Below are positions 1-7,421 of a stretch of DNA of 64,000 bases, in pieces. The position numbers and the translations under genes were made by a program. The notes beneath the pieces are model-generated. The model did no database searches and had not been told where the DNA came from. It saw only the letters and a program-made list of their open reading frames with translations. This stretch comes from Chryseobacterium mucoviscidosis (GTDB taxonomy: Bacteria; Bacteroidota; Bacteroidia; Flavobacteriales; Weeksellaceae). The stretch lies in NCBI RefSeq assembly GCF_002177115.1, contig NZ_MVAG01000108.1, positions 62,001-126,000 on the forward strand. The letters run 5' to 3'. Position 1 is the first letter of the stretch, and every line of letters starts with the position of its first letter.

Positions 1-403
1 TTATAAGGCATGGTTTTATGAGTTCTTTTAATTCTAAATTTCCAAAAAAATCATTCAGATTTTTTTCAAGAGCTTCCTGAGAGATCTTTTCGTTTAGAAG
101 TCCGAAAGGATTTACCAAACGTTCCCAAAAAGAAACCTGAAATATGTCGCCACCTTTTTCAGCGTACAATTCTAATCCTTTCTGGATAGAATATTTTGCT
201 TTTCGGTGTTCGTCGGGACAAAGAATAATAGAAGCAATCAGTCCGCCGGTGCTGCTTCCCGCAACAAAGTCGAAATAATCACCAAGTCTGGCACTTGGCT
301 TATCATAAAACTGAAGCTGCTCTTCGATGTAACGCAGAATAATGCAGGTGATAATTCCCCTTATTCCGCCCCCGTCCAAAGAAAGAATGGTTGTCTTTTT
401 CAT
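1..403 (-). CDS. Patatin-like phospholipase, N-terminal part (runs off left edge)
   Basis: The reverse strand from the ATG at 403 is open for 134 codons to the window edge, so the C-terminus is missing. The protein begins MKKTTILSLDGGGIRG. The DGGGIRG oxyanion-hole motif lies at residues 10-16 and the nucleophile elbow GSSTGG at 49-54, making Ser51 the probable catalytic serine; both are hallmarks of the patatin family, which uses a Ser-Asp dyad. The Asp motif would lie outside the window. There is no signal peptide, so it is probably a cytoplasmic lipid acyl hydrolase of the CapV/plant-patatin type. Substrate and any defence-system context cannot be judged because the downstream neighbour is not visible. 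Confidence 0.85.
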   Translation of the reverse strand, partial: MKKTTILSLDGGGIRGIITCIILRYIEEQLQFYDKPSARLGDYFDFVAGSSTGGLIASIILCPDEHRKAKYSIQKGLELYAEKGGDIFQVSFWERLVNPFGLLNEKISQEALEKNLNDFFGNLELKELIKPCLI

Positions 404-549
404 ATGATTTTCACTTTTTTTAAAGAAACATTTAACAACTTTAGACAAGTAAAACCAATAGATTTCCGGGAAATGACTATTGGTTTTAGCTTGATATAAT
501 AATTGCTTTGATGTTATCTTACTGAAGCAAAGATAAATGGGGGCAGCGA

Positions 550-579
550 CAAAACTCGACGTATTAAAATTTAATTTTC
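550..579. repeat. Left copy of 30-bp inverted repeat around the M15 gene
   Basis: Thirty bases, starting CAAAACTCGACG, that recur as an exact reverse complement at 1273-1302. This copy lies 13 bp beyond the stop codon of the M15 peptidase gene. The similarity fades right outside the 30 bp, with only scattered matches. No target-site duplication is evident. Confidence 0.9.
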
Positions 580-592
580 AAATAAAAGAGAA

Positions 593-1093
593 TTAAAATA
601 CAGGATAATTGTCTTTGTCTCTGGGCATTTTATAGAGCGTTCTCCAGCTTGTTTTTGCCAACCCTTTTTTTGTAGGAATATTCTTTTTCTCAAAATGGGG
701 AAGGTCTTTAAAGGTCTTCCAGTTTCCACCCCAGTCCCAGCCGTATTTTGCGAAAATCTTTACACATTCGTACCAATCGGCAACCTGATCGTTATCCCAA
801 TCTTTTGCGGTGTCCCAGCTTGCGGTTTTTCCATCGATCATTAAGCAGATATCAACAGCCAATCCGTAATTATGGATGCTTTGTCCTGCTTTTGCATTAG
901 TTACTTTTTTTCCTGAAGTAATTCTTCCGATGGCGTAAAGTTTTTCCTGTTCTTCAAAACTTCTTAAGCCCTGTGTAATTCTTATTTTTGCTTTTCCGGT
1001 TAATGCTTCATCGCATTCCTTCACAATCTGTTTTACCTCTTCCCTTACGTAGGGATGAAGCTTTTCAATTCTCTGTAAACTTACTTTATCCAT
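593..1093 (-). CDS. M15 family peptidoglycan peptidase (endolysin-like)
   Basis: A 166-residue protein of the M15 L-alanyl-D-glutamate / D-Ala-D-Ala peptidase type (CwlK/VanY-like, T5-endolysin-like). The motif SIHNYGLAVD (His74, Asp81) and a C-terminal PHFE (His133) supply the three expected zinc ligands, and FEEQEKLYAIGR is typical of the fold's N-terminal half. It would cleave peptide stems of peptidoglycan. No signal peptide or membrane segment is visible, as in phage endolysins, which leaves open how it reaches the wall. A TAGCTTTG -7 box lies upstream on the minus strand (1121-1128). The gene and its promoter are enclosed by an exact 30-bp inverted repeat, and no other phage gene is adjacent. 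Confidence 0.85.
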   Translation of the reverse strand: MDKVSLQRIEKLHPYVREEVKQIVKECDEALTGKAKIRITQGLRSFEEQEKLYAIGRITSGKKVTNAKAGQSIHNYGLAVDICLMIDGKTASWDTAKDWDNDQVADWYECVKIFAKYGWDWGGNWKTFKDLPHFEKKNIPTKKGLAKTSWRTLYKMPRDKDNYPVF

Positions 1094-1136
1094 TATTTAA
1101 AATTTTATGATTTTGAAATACAAAGCTATACATAGG

Positions 1137-1158
1137 AAACGCCAAAAGGTGACGTATT
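1137..1158. promoter_or_regulatory. Third, degenerate copy of the inverted-repeat core, upstream of the M15 promoter
   Basis: Read on the minus strand this is AATACGTC, three variable bases, then TTTTGGCGTTT. The right-hand repeat has the same string at 1287-1308 on the plus strand with 19 of 22 bases matching. The site sits just upstream of the -7 box at 1121-1128, where a regulator or a -33 element would be. It suggests that the repeat core is a protein-binding or promoter sequence and not only a transposon end. Confidence 0.5.
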
Positions 1159-1272
1159 TTTTATGAATTTTAATGAAAATAAATATTGTTTTGAGATGAA
1201 TCAGAATATTATTGTTAACCAGAAGATTATTGATTTTTAGCTTTAAAATTTAAACTTCTGCTCTTTGTATTA

Positions 1273-1302
1273 GAAAATTAAATTTTAATACGTCGAGTTT
1301 TG
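1273..1302. repeat. Right copy of 30-bp inverted repeat around the M15 gene
   Basis: Exact reverse complement of 550-579. The two copies bound a 753-bp unit holding only the M15 peptidase gene and its upstream region. The rest of the 1094-1434 spacer is AT-rich with no other gene. Confidence 0.9.
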
Positions 1303-1434
1303 GCGTTTTGCATATCCATTTTTGTGATATGAAAAGTACCGTTTTTAGGAATGAAATTTAATCATTAGAAAACTTAAAAATTCTGATTTACTTTTTTTAA
1401 AAACTTTCAAACATCATATGCAAAATCAAAAAAT

Positions 1435-1737
1435 ATGGAAAATATAATCAGCTATGAAAATTCAGCACTTGCTTTAGACAGTATCTATCATGTCTTAAGC
1501 TGGTACGACAGAGTGTCTTTACATTCTTATAAACAAGGAGAAAATTCAGTAACTAAAAAAGCAACAGAATTACTGAAGTTTGTAAAAAAGAATGAATGGT
1601 ATCCTCCCAAAATGAGATACGCTCAAAATAATGTTTTGGAATACTACGAACCCAAACAGAGCAACTGGCTGAAGATTGCCGAATACATGAAAAATCATCC
1701 AAAATTAACGATACAGATTCTGGAAAATCTTAATTAA
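1435..1737 (+). CDS. Hypothetical protein, 100 aa
   Basis: I do not recognise this family. The product is soluble-looking, with no signal peptide or membrane span. It is rich in Lys, Glu, Asn and Tyr (about 18% charged) and looks alpha-helical, with a central segment reading WYPPKMRYAQNN. An ATG at 1418 lies upstream but in a different frame, so 1435 is the start. It lies just outside the inverted-repeat cassette and reads away from it. A gene-poor stretch follows. Base composition matches its surroundings. Confidence 0.55.
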   Translation: MENIISYENSALALDSIYHVLSWYDRVSLHSYKQGENSVTKKATELLKFVKKNEWYPPKMRYAQNNVLEYYEPKQSNWLKIAEYMKNHPKLTIQILENLN

Positions 1738-2113
1738 AAGCCTGCTTTTAATCTTAGTGAAATTTTTGGTCAAAAAAAATAATACAGATCTGTTAACTTA
1801 TGATAATTGCAAGTAATAAAAAACTCCGTAGAATTGGCAAAAAGTGTTGTTTAGTTTATAAAGAGAAAATTAAATGATTCAAAAAATAGACAAATGATAG
1901 AAAAATATACTTTTGAGACTTATATAATTCCTTTGAACATTTATAAAATAACATTTAGGAAGCCGAACAGATAAAATCTGTAAAGCTGCTTCCGAATCGT
2001 ATTTACTTTTCATAGTCTTGCTGAAAAATCTGTAAATTGTAGGATAGAGATTTATGTGTTCTTATCTCTTTTGTATAAGGATTGTATATTTTTTATTATT
2101 AAATATGCTGAGT
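1738..2113. other. Gene-less spacer with one imperfect hairpin
   Basis: AT-rich, with no credible reading frame. The only structure I see is a nested inverted repeat at 1958-1993: GGAAGC pairs with GCTTCC and, inside it, ACAGAT pairs with ATCTGT around AAA. No T-run follows, so it is not a standard terminator. A small RNA or repeat remnant is possible but unsupported. Confidence 0.3.
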
Positions 2114-2881
2114 TCATATGAGTTTATCATTCACTTCTTTGATATCTCTTCTTAACTCCAGAAACATCTCTTTTAAATTATAATTATCAAAATGATCAGG
2201 TTCAAAATCTTCCGGAAAAATTCCTGAGGCATATTGCCAGATTTCAACAATTTCTCCTAGAGAAATGTCGTAAGATTTATAAAATGAATTGTCTGAGGCT
2301 ACTGTTATTGCTTTTTTCTTTTTCGATTTAAATCTTTTGTAAGAAATACCGTCATTCAAAGTCACGAAAACATAACTTTTATTCGGTTTTAGATCTTCAA
2401 TATTTTCAACATATTTTCCGATGATATAAGAACCGTCTTTAAAAGGAGGCATTGAATCTCCTTTTGCGGGAAATGCCCTGTACTTTCCGTTAATTAAAAA
2501 AGGTAAGGAAATCCTTTGTAAACTCTCAATATATTCCGGATCACTGTAACCGGATAAATAACCCATTGATGCTTTTTGAGGAACAATTTCAATGCTGTTG
2601 TTGCCTAATTTATCAACGACAACCGGAAGAACAATTCTGTTATCCGGAAGCTTTAATACATCTTCCAGCGGATATTTGCGGATATCTACCGTAAGAAGCA
2701 AATCGATACTTATATTGAAATACTTCGAAATTCTGATGAGCAGTTCATAAGGCGGTTCAGAACGCCCATCCTCGTATTTGGAATACCGGACACGGCTCAT
2801 TGATGTTTTGTCCGCAAGTTCCTGTTGCGATAAATTTTTCTGGGTTCTTAAAAACCTGATGTTATCTGAAAAAATTGACAT
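2114..2881 (-). CDS. XRE-family repressor with S24 (LexA/UmuD-like) peptidase domain
   Basis: A 255-residue protein. Residues about 5-62 form an XRE helix-turn-helix (ENLSQQELADKT-like start, MSRVRYSKYEDGRSEP). Residues about 105-215 form an S24 peptidase fold with the catalytic Ser in PAKGDSMPP (Ser143) and Lys in GISYKRF (Lys182). Proteins of this architecture repress until RecA-stimulated self-cleavage. I chose the ATG at 2881 because a longer frame would start at a TTG at 2902 inside the -7 box and run through an operator. Two palindromes (2883-2897, 2916-2930) lie directly upstream and probably bind this protein. It is divergent from the Y-family polymerase gene, so it likely controls damage-induced mutagenesis. 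No AG/CG cleavage site is obvious; the linker reads KASMGYLSGY. Confidence 0.88.
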   Translation of the reverse strand: MSIFSDNIRFLRTQKNLSQQELADKTSMSRVRYSKYEDGRSEPPYELLIRISKYFNISIDLLLTVDIRKYPLEDVLKLPDNRIVLPVVVDKLGNNSIEIVPQKASMGYLSGYSDPEYIESLQRISLPFLINGKYRAFPAKGDSMPPFKDGSYIIGKYVENIEDLKPNKSYVFVTLNDGISYKRFKSKKKKAITVASDNSFYKSYDISLGEIVEIWQYASGIFPEDFEPDHFDNYNLKEMFLELRRDIKEVNDKLI

Positions 2882-2882
2882 T

Positions 2883-2897
2883 GATACAAATTGTATC
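2883..2897. promoter_or_regulatory. Operator 1 of the S24 repressor (palindrome)
   Basis: GATACAAATTGTATC: five-base arms GATAC/GTATC around a five-base centre. It ends 1 bp before the repressor's ATG and would cover the transcription start expected from the -7 box TATATTTG read on the minus strand at 2900-2907. Confidence 0.8.
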
Positions 2898-2915
2898 TGC
2901 AAATATATTAAAAAT

Positions 2916-2930
2916 GATACAAATAGTATC
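2916..2930. promoter_or_regulatory. Operator 2 of the S24 repressor (palindrome)
   Basis: GATACAAATAGTATC, differing from operator 1 at one base. The centres are 33 bp apart, about three helical turns, favouring two dimers on one face. It abuts a TAATTTTG -7 box for the polymerase gene (2931-2938) and lies upstream of the repressor's own -7 box, so one site could repress both directions. Confidence 0.8.
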
Positions 2931-2957
2931 TAATTTTGTTCTACAGAATCAACTATT

Positions 2958-4235
2958 ATGTATGCTTTGGTAGATTGCAATAATTTCTTTGTTTCCTGCG
3001 AAAGAACGCTTGATCCGAAACTAGAAAATAAACCCGTTGTGGTACTTTCCAACAACGATGGCTGTGTAGTGTCCAGAAGTAAAGAAGCTAAAGATCTGGG
3101 AATTCCGATGGCAGCTCCGGCTTTTAAGTATAAGGAATTATTTAAAGAGAATGATGTACAATGTTTTTCCGCAAAATTCGAATTGTATAATTTTAAAAGT
3201 CAGCGCGTTATAGAGATATCCACAGCGTATGTGGATAAGTCTGATTATGAGGTCTATTCGATTGATGAGCTTTTTCTGGATCTGAAAAGCTTCAAATATA
3301 TCGATATTTACGACTACTGTCTCAAAATCAAAAATGAGATTGATGAGCAGGAAAAAATTCCGGTAAGTATAGGAGTTGCCCCTACCAAAACACTTTGTAA
3401 GGTGGCAAACCGCATTGTCAAACAATTTCCCGAAAAGTTTAACGGAATTTATATTTTAGATACCCCTGAAAAAATAGAAAAAGCCTTAAAATGGTTAAAA
3501 ATTGATGACGTTTGGGGAATCGGAAGACGTCTTGCCGTAAAAATGCATGACAATGGAGTGCATAAAGCATGGGATCTTCTTCAAAAGCCTGAAATGTGGG
3601 TTCGGAAGATCATGGGAATTCACGGAGTAAGAATGGTGAACGAACTGAAAGGAATCCGTCAGCTAGAACTGGATGCTCCGTCTCCCAAAAAATCCATTGC
3701 CGTCACCAGAAGTTTCATGGAAATGCTTACCAAAAAAGAAGATGTTCGCGAGCGTGTGGAAACTTTCGGGATGTATTGTTCAGAAAGACTCAGAAAACAA
3801 AATACCTGCTGCAAAATGGTAACGGTTTTTGTACAGACCAACCGATTCAGGAAGGATCTTCCTGAATATCGGAATGCCGCAACCCGAATTCTTCCCAATC
3901 CTACCAATTCATCAATTTTAATTGGCAGAGTCGTAAATGAATTGTTTGAAGATATTTTCAAAGAAGGATTTCATTATAAAAAAGCTGGCGTTATTGTTAA
4001 CGATTTTGTGCCGGAAGATCAAAGATTGATTAATCTTTTTGAAGAAGATACCCAGAATCTGCATTTGCCGGTGATGAAAGCAATGGATGCCATGAACAGA
4101 AAATACGGCAAAGATAAAGTACGTCTCGGAAGCATGAGCGGCGAAAATACTTTCGGACGAAAACAGATGTCTCCCGAATATGAAGCTTTTTTAAAAAACA
4201 ATACGCTCAAAGAGGCAAATTTCAGATTTCATTAG
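2958..4235 (+). CDS. umuC: Y-family DNA polymerase V catalytic subunit, UmuC type
   Basis: At 425 residues this is full length for UmuC/ImpB/MucB. The start MYALVDCNNFFVSCERTL carries the first metal-binding Asp, NNDGCVVSRSKEAK is the fingers signature, and YSIDELFLDL has the catalytic Asp-Glu pair. A helix-hairpin-helix segment (DVWGIGRRLAVKM) and a little-finger domain follow. It performs error-prone translesion synthesis. No separate umuD lies next to it; the divergent S24-domain repressor may supply the UmuD-like role, but that is inference. A TAATTTTG -7 box at 2931-2938 sits beside an operator, giving repression until DNA damage. Confidence 0.93.
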   Translation: MYALVDCNNFFVSCERTLDPKLENKPVVVLSNNDGCVVSRSKEAKDLGIPMAAPAFKYKELFKENDVQCFSAKFELYNFKSQRVIEISTAYVDKSDYEVYSIDELFLDLKSFKYIDIYDYCLKIKNEIDEQEKIPVSIGVAPTKTLCKVANRIVKQFPEKFNGIYILDTPEKIEKALKWLKIDDVWGIGRRLAVKMHDNGVHKAWDLLQKPEMWVRKIMGIHGVRMVNELKGIRQLELDAPSPKKSIAVTRSFMEMLTKKEDVRERVETFGMYCSERLRKQNTCCKMVTVFVQTNRFRKDLPEYRNAATRILPNPTNSSILIGRVVNELFEDIFKEGFHYKKAGVIVNDFVPEDQRLINLFEEDTQNLHLPVMKAMDAMNRKYGKDKVRLGSMSGENTFGRKQMSPEYEAFLKNNTLKEANFRFH

Positions 4236-4243
4236 ATGTAAAA

Positions 4244-4855
4244 CTACCTTTTTTCATACTTCCAGTTTCTGCCTTTTCCTTCAGAGATCCACTCTAAAGC
4301 CTGATCCATTCTTTTGTTTCTGGTTGATTCCGTTTTAGCTTCTGTGATCCAGTTGATATATTCTTTACGGAAAGAGGGCGAAGCTTTTTTAAAAATTTCC
4401 AGAGCTTTTTCATTTTCATTCAAAGCATTTTGAAAATAATCAGGAACCTCTGTTTCTGTTTTCGATGGAGCTGCTTTTTTCAAAGTAACGCCCATATCTG
4501 TCAGTTCCATCGCTTCAGTAATCATCTTTTTAAGCTGAGGTTTTGAAGGAAGATTTTCTGTTTCTGTAATTTTACCCAGGCTGAACATATTCGTTTTTTC
4601 AGCCTCCGTTTCAAACTCTTTCAGCGATGTCATCTCATCATGAAGCCAGAATCCCATACTGCAGTATTGTTTAAAAGCAACCATTGAACAAAGAATCTTC
4701 CCTTTATACAGGAATGTGGGAAACTTCCACTTGATTGCTTCTTCTGCATCAGGACAGAATTCGTGAATGGTTTCTCGGATATAATTCAGAATAGGTTTTG
4801 CAAAATCCTGAGATTTTTCAATGTATTCATCAACTTTTGGGCTGTATTTTTCCAT
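4244..4855 (-). CDS. DUF1801/YdeI-like protein
   Basis: A 203-residue cytoplasmic protein. The first half (DEYIEKSQDFAKPILNYIRETIHEFCPDAEE, quoted only in part: KSQDFAKPILNYIRETI) matches the DUF1801 (Fra-like) fold, with the usual AIKWKFPTFLYKGK segment. The second half, ending in NWITEAKTESTRNKRM, matches the YdeI/OmpD-associated C-terminal domain. That two-domain layout is common in Bacteroidetes; YdeI is linked to resistance to antimicrobial peptides in enterics, but the biochemical role is unknown. It converges on umuC with 8 bp between the stop codons and lies 4 bp after the serine hydrolase gene, probably co-transcribed with it. Confidence 0.8.
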   Translation of the reverse strand: MEKYSPKVDEYIEKSQDFAKPILNYIRETIHEFCPDAEEAIKWKFPTFLYKGKILCSMVAFKQYCSMGFWLHDEMTSLKEFETEAEKTNMFSLGKITETENLPSKPQLKKMITEAMELTDMGVTLKKAAPSKTETEVPDYFQNALNENEKALEIFKKASPSFRKEYINWITEAKTESTRNKRMDQALEWISEGKGRNWKYEKR

Positions 4856-4859
4856 ATTT

Positions 4860-5993
4860 TTATTGAAATACTTTTACCGTTTCATTCACCAGAAATTTCA
4901 CCTGATCCGGTCTTCCTCTATCGTTTTTCGGAAGATTATTATAGCTTCCTGTCCTTACAATCACCATATCATGTTCCGGAATCATAATGATGTATTGTCC
5001 CTGAAGTCCCAAAAAATAATAATGCTTTATAGGATTGTCATGATTGATCCAGAATCCCATTCCGTAAATTTCCTCAGAATTTTTAGTCGGAGTACGCATT
5101 GTCTGGATGAAATCCGGATTTAAAATTTGCTTATCCTCAACTTTTCCGTCGTTAAGAAATAACTGCCCCAGTTTTGCAAAATCTCTGGAGTTGGAATGAA
5201 TGCAGCAGTATGTTTTTTCCATTCCGTTTTCATCCGTGCTCCATGTTGCATTTTGTTCCATCCCCATCGGAATCCAGAATTTTTCGGATAAATAACTTGC
5301 CAAGGACTGTCCGACAGCTTTTTTAATGGCAAACCCTAAAAGCTGCGTAGAACCGCTCTGATATTCAAATCTTTCTCCCGGATTTTCTTTAAATTTCCTT
5401 GAAAAAGTGGCGTTCATTAAATTTTTTCCGTAATAAGCTTTCGCATTGGGCAGAAAAGGATTTTTGTAATTTTCATCCCAGTCCAGTCCCGATTCCATCT
5501 GAGCCAGATTTTTTAACGTTAAATTTTTAGCAAAATCTTTATTTTTAAATTCCTCAAAATAATCCGAAAACTTATCATCAAGACTTTTAATTTTTCCCTC
5601 TTCCAGTGCTTTGCCCAAAAGCATTACCGTAACTGCTTTTGCCATAGAGAAAGAATTGGTTTTCGATAGCTGATTGTAGCCGTTCCAATACTCTTCGTGA
5701 AGCAGCTTTCCGTTTTTCACCACAATAAAAGATGCGCTATTGGAATGTGTTAAATCTTCAACGATATTTTTCGGTAATTGTTTTTTGTTGTATTCGGGAG
5801 ATTCCTCCCAAAGTTCAGGAGATTCTGTAGCGATGAGGTTGCCGGAAAACAAGGTACCGTCATCAATATTGGCGCTGAGTTTTCCCCTTAAATAGGTTTT
5901 GGATATTCCGTTGAAAATATAACCATATCCCAAAACATAAAAGAGAAGTACGGCAATGACAATAAATGTCACAAAATAAATAAGAATTGTCAT
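4860..5993 (-). CDS. Membrane-anchored serine hydrolase (class C beta-lactamase family)
   Basis: A 377-residue protein with an uncleaved-looking N-terminal membrane helix (residues 4-26) and a beta-lactamase/transpeptidase fold. The SxxK motif is SMAK at 116-119 and the second motif is YQSG. The third motif, usually KTG or HxG, appears to be LQGQ. Proteins of this type include EstB-like esterases, D-aminopeptidases and 6-aminohexanoate hydrolases; a true antibiotic hydrolase cannot be claimed. The active domain would face the periplasm. It is the first gene of a probable two-gene unit with the YdeI-like gene. Confidence 0.85.
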   Translation of the reverse strand: MTILIYFVTFIVIAVLLFYVLGYGYIFNGISKTYLRGKLSANIDDGTLFSGNLIATESPELWEESPEYNKKQLPKNIVEDLTHSNSASFIVVKNGKLLHEEYWNGYNQLSKTNSFSMAKAVTVMLLGKALEEGKIKSLDDKFSDYFEEFKNKDFAKNLTLKNLAQMESGLDWDENYKNPFLPNAKAYYGKNLMNATFSRKFKENPGERFEYQSGSTQLLGFAIKKAVGQSLASYLSEKFWIPMGMEQNATWSTDENGMEKTYCCIHSNSRDFAKLGQLFLNDGKVEDKQILNPDFIQTMRTPTKNSEEIYGMGFWINHDNPIKHYYFLGLQGQYIIMIPEHDMVIVRTGSYNNLPKNDRGRPDQVKFLVNETVKVFQ

Positions 5994-6075
5994 AGCAATT
6001 GATCTTAAACAAATTTAAAATAAATTTGAAAACATGAAACGAAATGATTTATTTTTGTGATTATTGATGTAAAAG

Positions 6076-7377
6076 ATGATGAAAAAACTAATTTCCTTAT
6101 TGCTTATCCATTTCGTTATCACCGCTTTCGGACAGATGTATAAACCTCTCGATACGGCAGATTATGCCCAGAGAAAAGAATTTCTGAGAAATTTCACGGC
6201 GAATACCGAAAGTTTAAGTAAAAAAAGCAGATCCGATTATCCCGGAAAGACGGGCAATGAGCTTTCTAAAATTTATAAAGAATTCGACAAAGAGTTTGAA
6301 AAAAAAGTAAAGGAAAAAGATTTTGCTTTCAATTCTGTGTTTGATGCAAAGGTTAAAAATCTTATCGAACGGTTAAGAAAAAACAATTCCCAGATTCCGC
6401 AAAATTTAAAAATTCTTATCGCCAAAGACAACACTCCGAATGCATACTGTTTTGCAGACGGCACTTTTGTCATCAATATGGGGCTTTTCAACTGGCTGAA
6501 TAATGACGATCAGCTTGCTGCCGTAATTTCCCATGAATTAGGACATAAAATTTCCGAGCATACGCTGAAAACTTTTCTGAGCATGATCGAACAGGATAAA
6601 ATGGACAAAATGGTGGTTCAGGATATAAAATCGACGAAGGAAAACCGTAATCAGAGGGCTTTTGATGTGATGAAAAACAGAATCTACAGAAAAGGGGCGG
6701 AAAACAGAAAGCAGGAAATGCAGGCAGATTCTCTAGGATATGTGGTTTTTAAAAACAGCGATTTTAAAAAAGCTGAATACGTTAATGCCCTGAAAAGACT
6801 GGAAGATTTTGATACCATTTCGCCAAGAGAGCTGAAAGTGGAAACCTATAAAAAATATTTTAATCTTCCGAAGCAGGAATTTAAAGACAAATGGCTGAAA
6901 AAAGAAGATTTTTCTCTGTATAATTACAATCATTTCAAAGAAAAACTGAATAAAGATTCCTTGAAATCGCATCCTGAAATGGTTTTAAGAATCAATAACC
7001 TCAAAAAAGTATTTCCTGAACTTAAAAATGATGTTCCGGATGAAAAACCTTCCGATTCTTATTCTACGGTAGAAAAAATCGCAAGAATGGAAACTTTGCC
7101 TAATTTTTATCATTCGGAAGATTACGGAGTCGGAATTTATGCGAGTCTTCAGTTTTTGCAGGATAATGAAGAGGAAAAGTATTATAAAAACTGGCTCGGA
7201 AAATGTTTTGCCAAGATTTATGAAGCGAGAAAAAACTACAATTTAAATCGATATTTAGATCGGGTAGATCCCAAAAATCAAAGTGAAAGTTATCAGCAGT
7301 TCCTGAACTTTATGTGGAACCTGAGTCTTGATGAAATTAAAAATATTGCAGATTATTATCAAACGACAGAATCCTGA
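6076..7377 (+). CDS. Secreted M48-family metallopeptidase
   Basis: A 433-residue protein with a signal peptide ending near residue 20 (ITAFGQ). The zinc motif HELGH is at 153-157, preceded by the family's typical exposed strand (YCFADGTFVINMGLFNWL). The third ligand is probably the Glu in QEMQADSLG. It resembles Oma1/BepA-like M48 peptidases, which degrade or assist misfolded envelope proteins. The C-terminal 200 residues are helical with no recognised domain. It starts MM, so 6076 or 6079 is equally possible. Its stop codon lies inside a strong hairpin (7370-7392). Confidence 0.85.
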   Translation: MMKKLISLLLIHFVITAFGQMYKPLDTADYAQRKEFLRNFTANTESLSKKSRSDYPGKTGNELSKIYKEFDKEFEKKVKEKDFAFNSVFDAKVKNLIERLRKNNSQIPQNLKILIAKDNTPNAYCFADGTFVINMGLFNWLNNDDQLAAVISHELGHKISEHTLKTFLSMIEQDKMDKMVVQDIKSTKENRNQRAFDVMKNRIYRKGAENRKQEMQADSLGYVVFKNSDFKKAEYVNALKRLEDFDTISPRELKVETYKKYFNLPKQEFKDKWLKKEDFSLYNYNHFKEKLNKDSLKSHPEMVLRINNLKKVFPELKNDVPDEKPSDSYSTVEKIARMETLPNFYHSEDYGVGIYASLQFLQDNEEEKYYKNWLGKCFAKIYEARKNYNLNRYLDRVDPKNQSESYQQFLNFMWNLSLDEIKNIADYYQTTES

Positions 7378-7393
7378 CCGAAGGTCAGGATTC
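7370..7393. terminator. Hairpin overlapping the M48 stop codon
   Basis: AATCCTGACC and GGTCAGGATT pair around GAA; the stop codon is in the left arm. Only a short T-rich tail follows on the plus strand. It lies between convergent genes. Confidence 0.55.
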
Positions 7394-7421
7394 TTATTGA
7401 GTATAAAATTTAAATCAACTC

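Noticed and set aside
593-2902. Prophage remnant (endolysin-like gene next to XRE-S24 repressor)
   Set aside because: No integrase, capsid, tail or packaging genes are nearby. The repressor pairs with a polymerase gene and operators, which explains it without a phage.
2882-2902. TTG start at 2902 for the S24 repressor
   Set aside because: It would place an operator and the -7 box inside the coding sequence; the ATG at 2881 gives a standard XRE start.
4860-5993. Antibiotic-resistance class C beta-lactamase
   Set aside because: SMAK and YQS are present but the KTG-type third motif is not, and the protein is membrane-anchored; many non-resistance hydrolases have this pattern.
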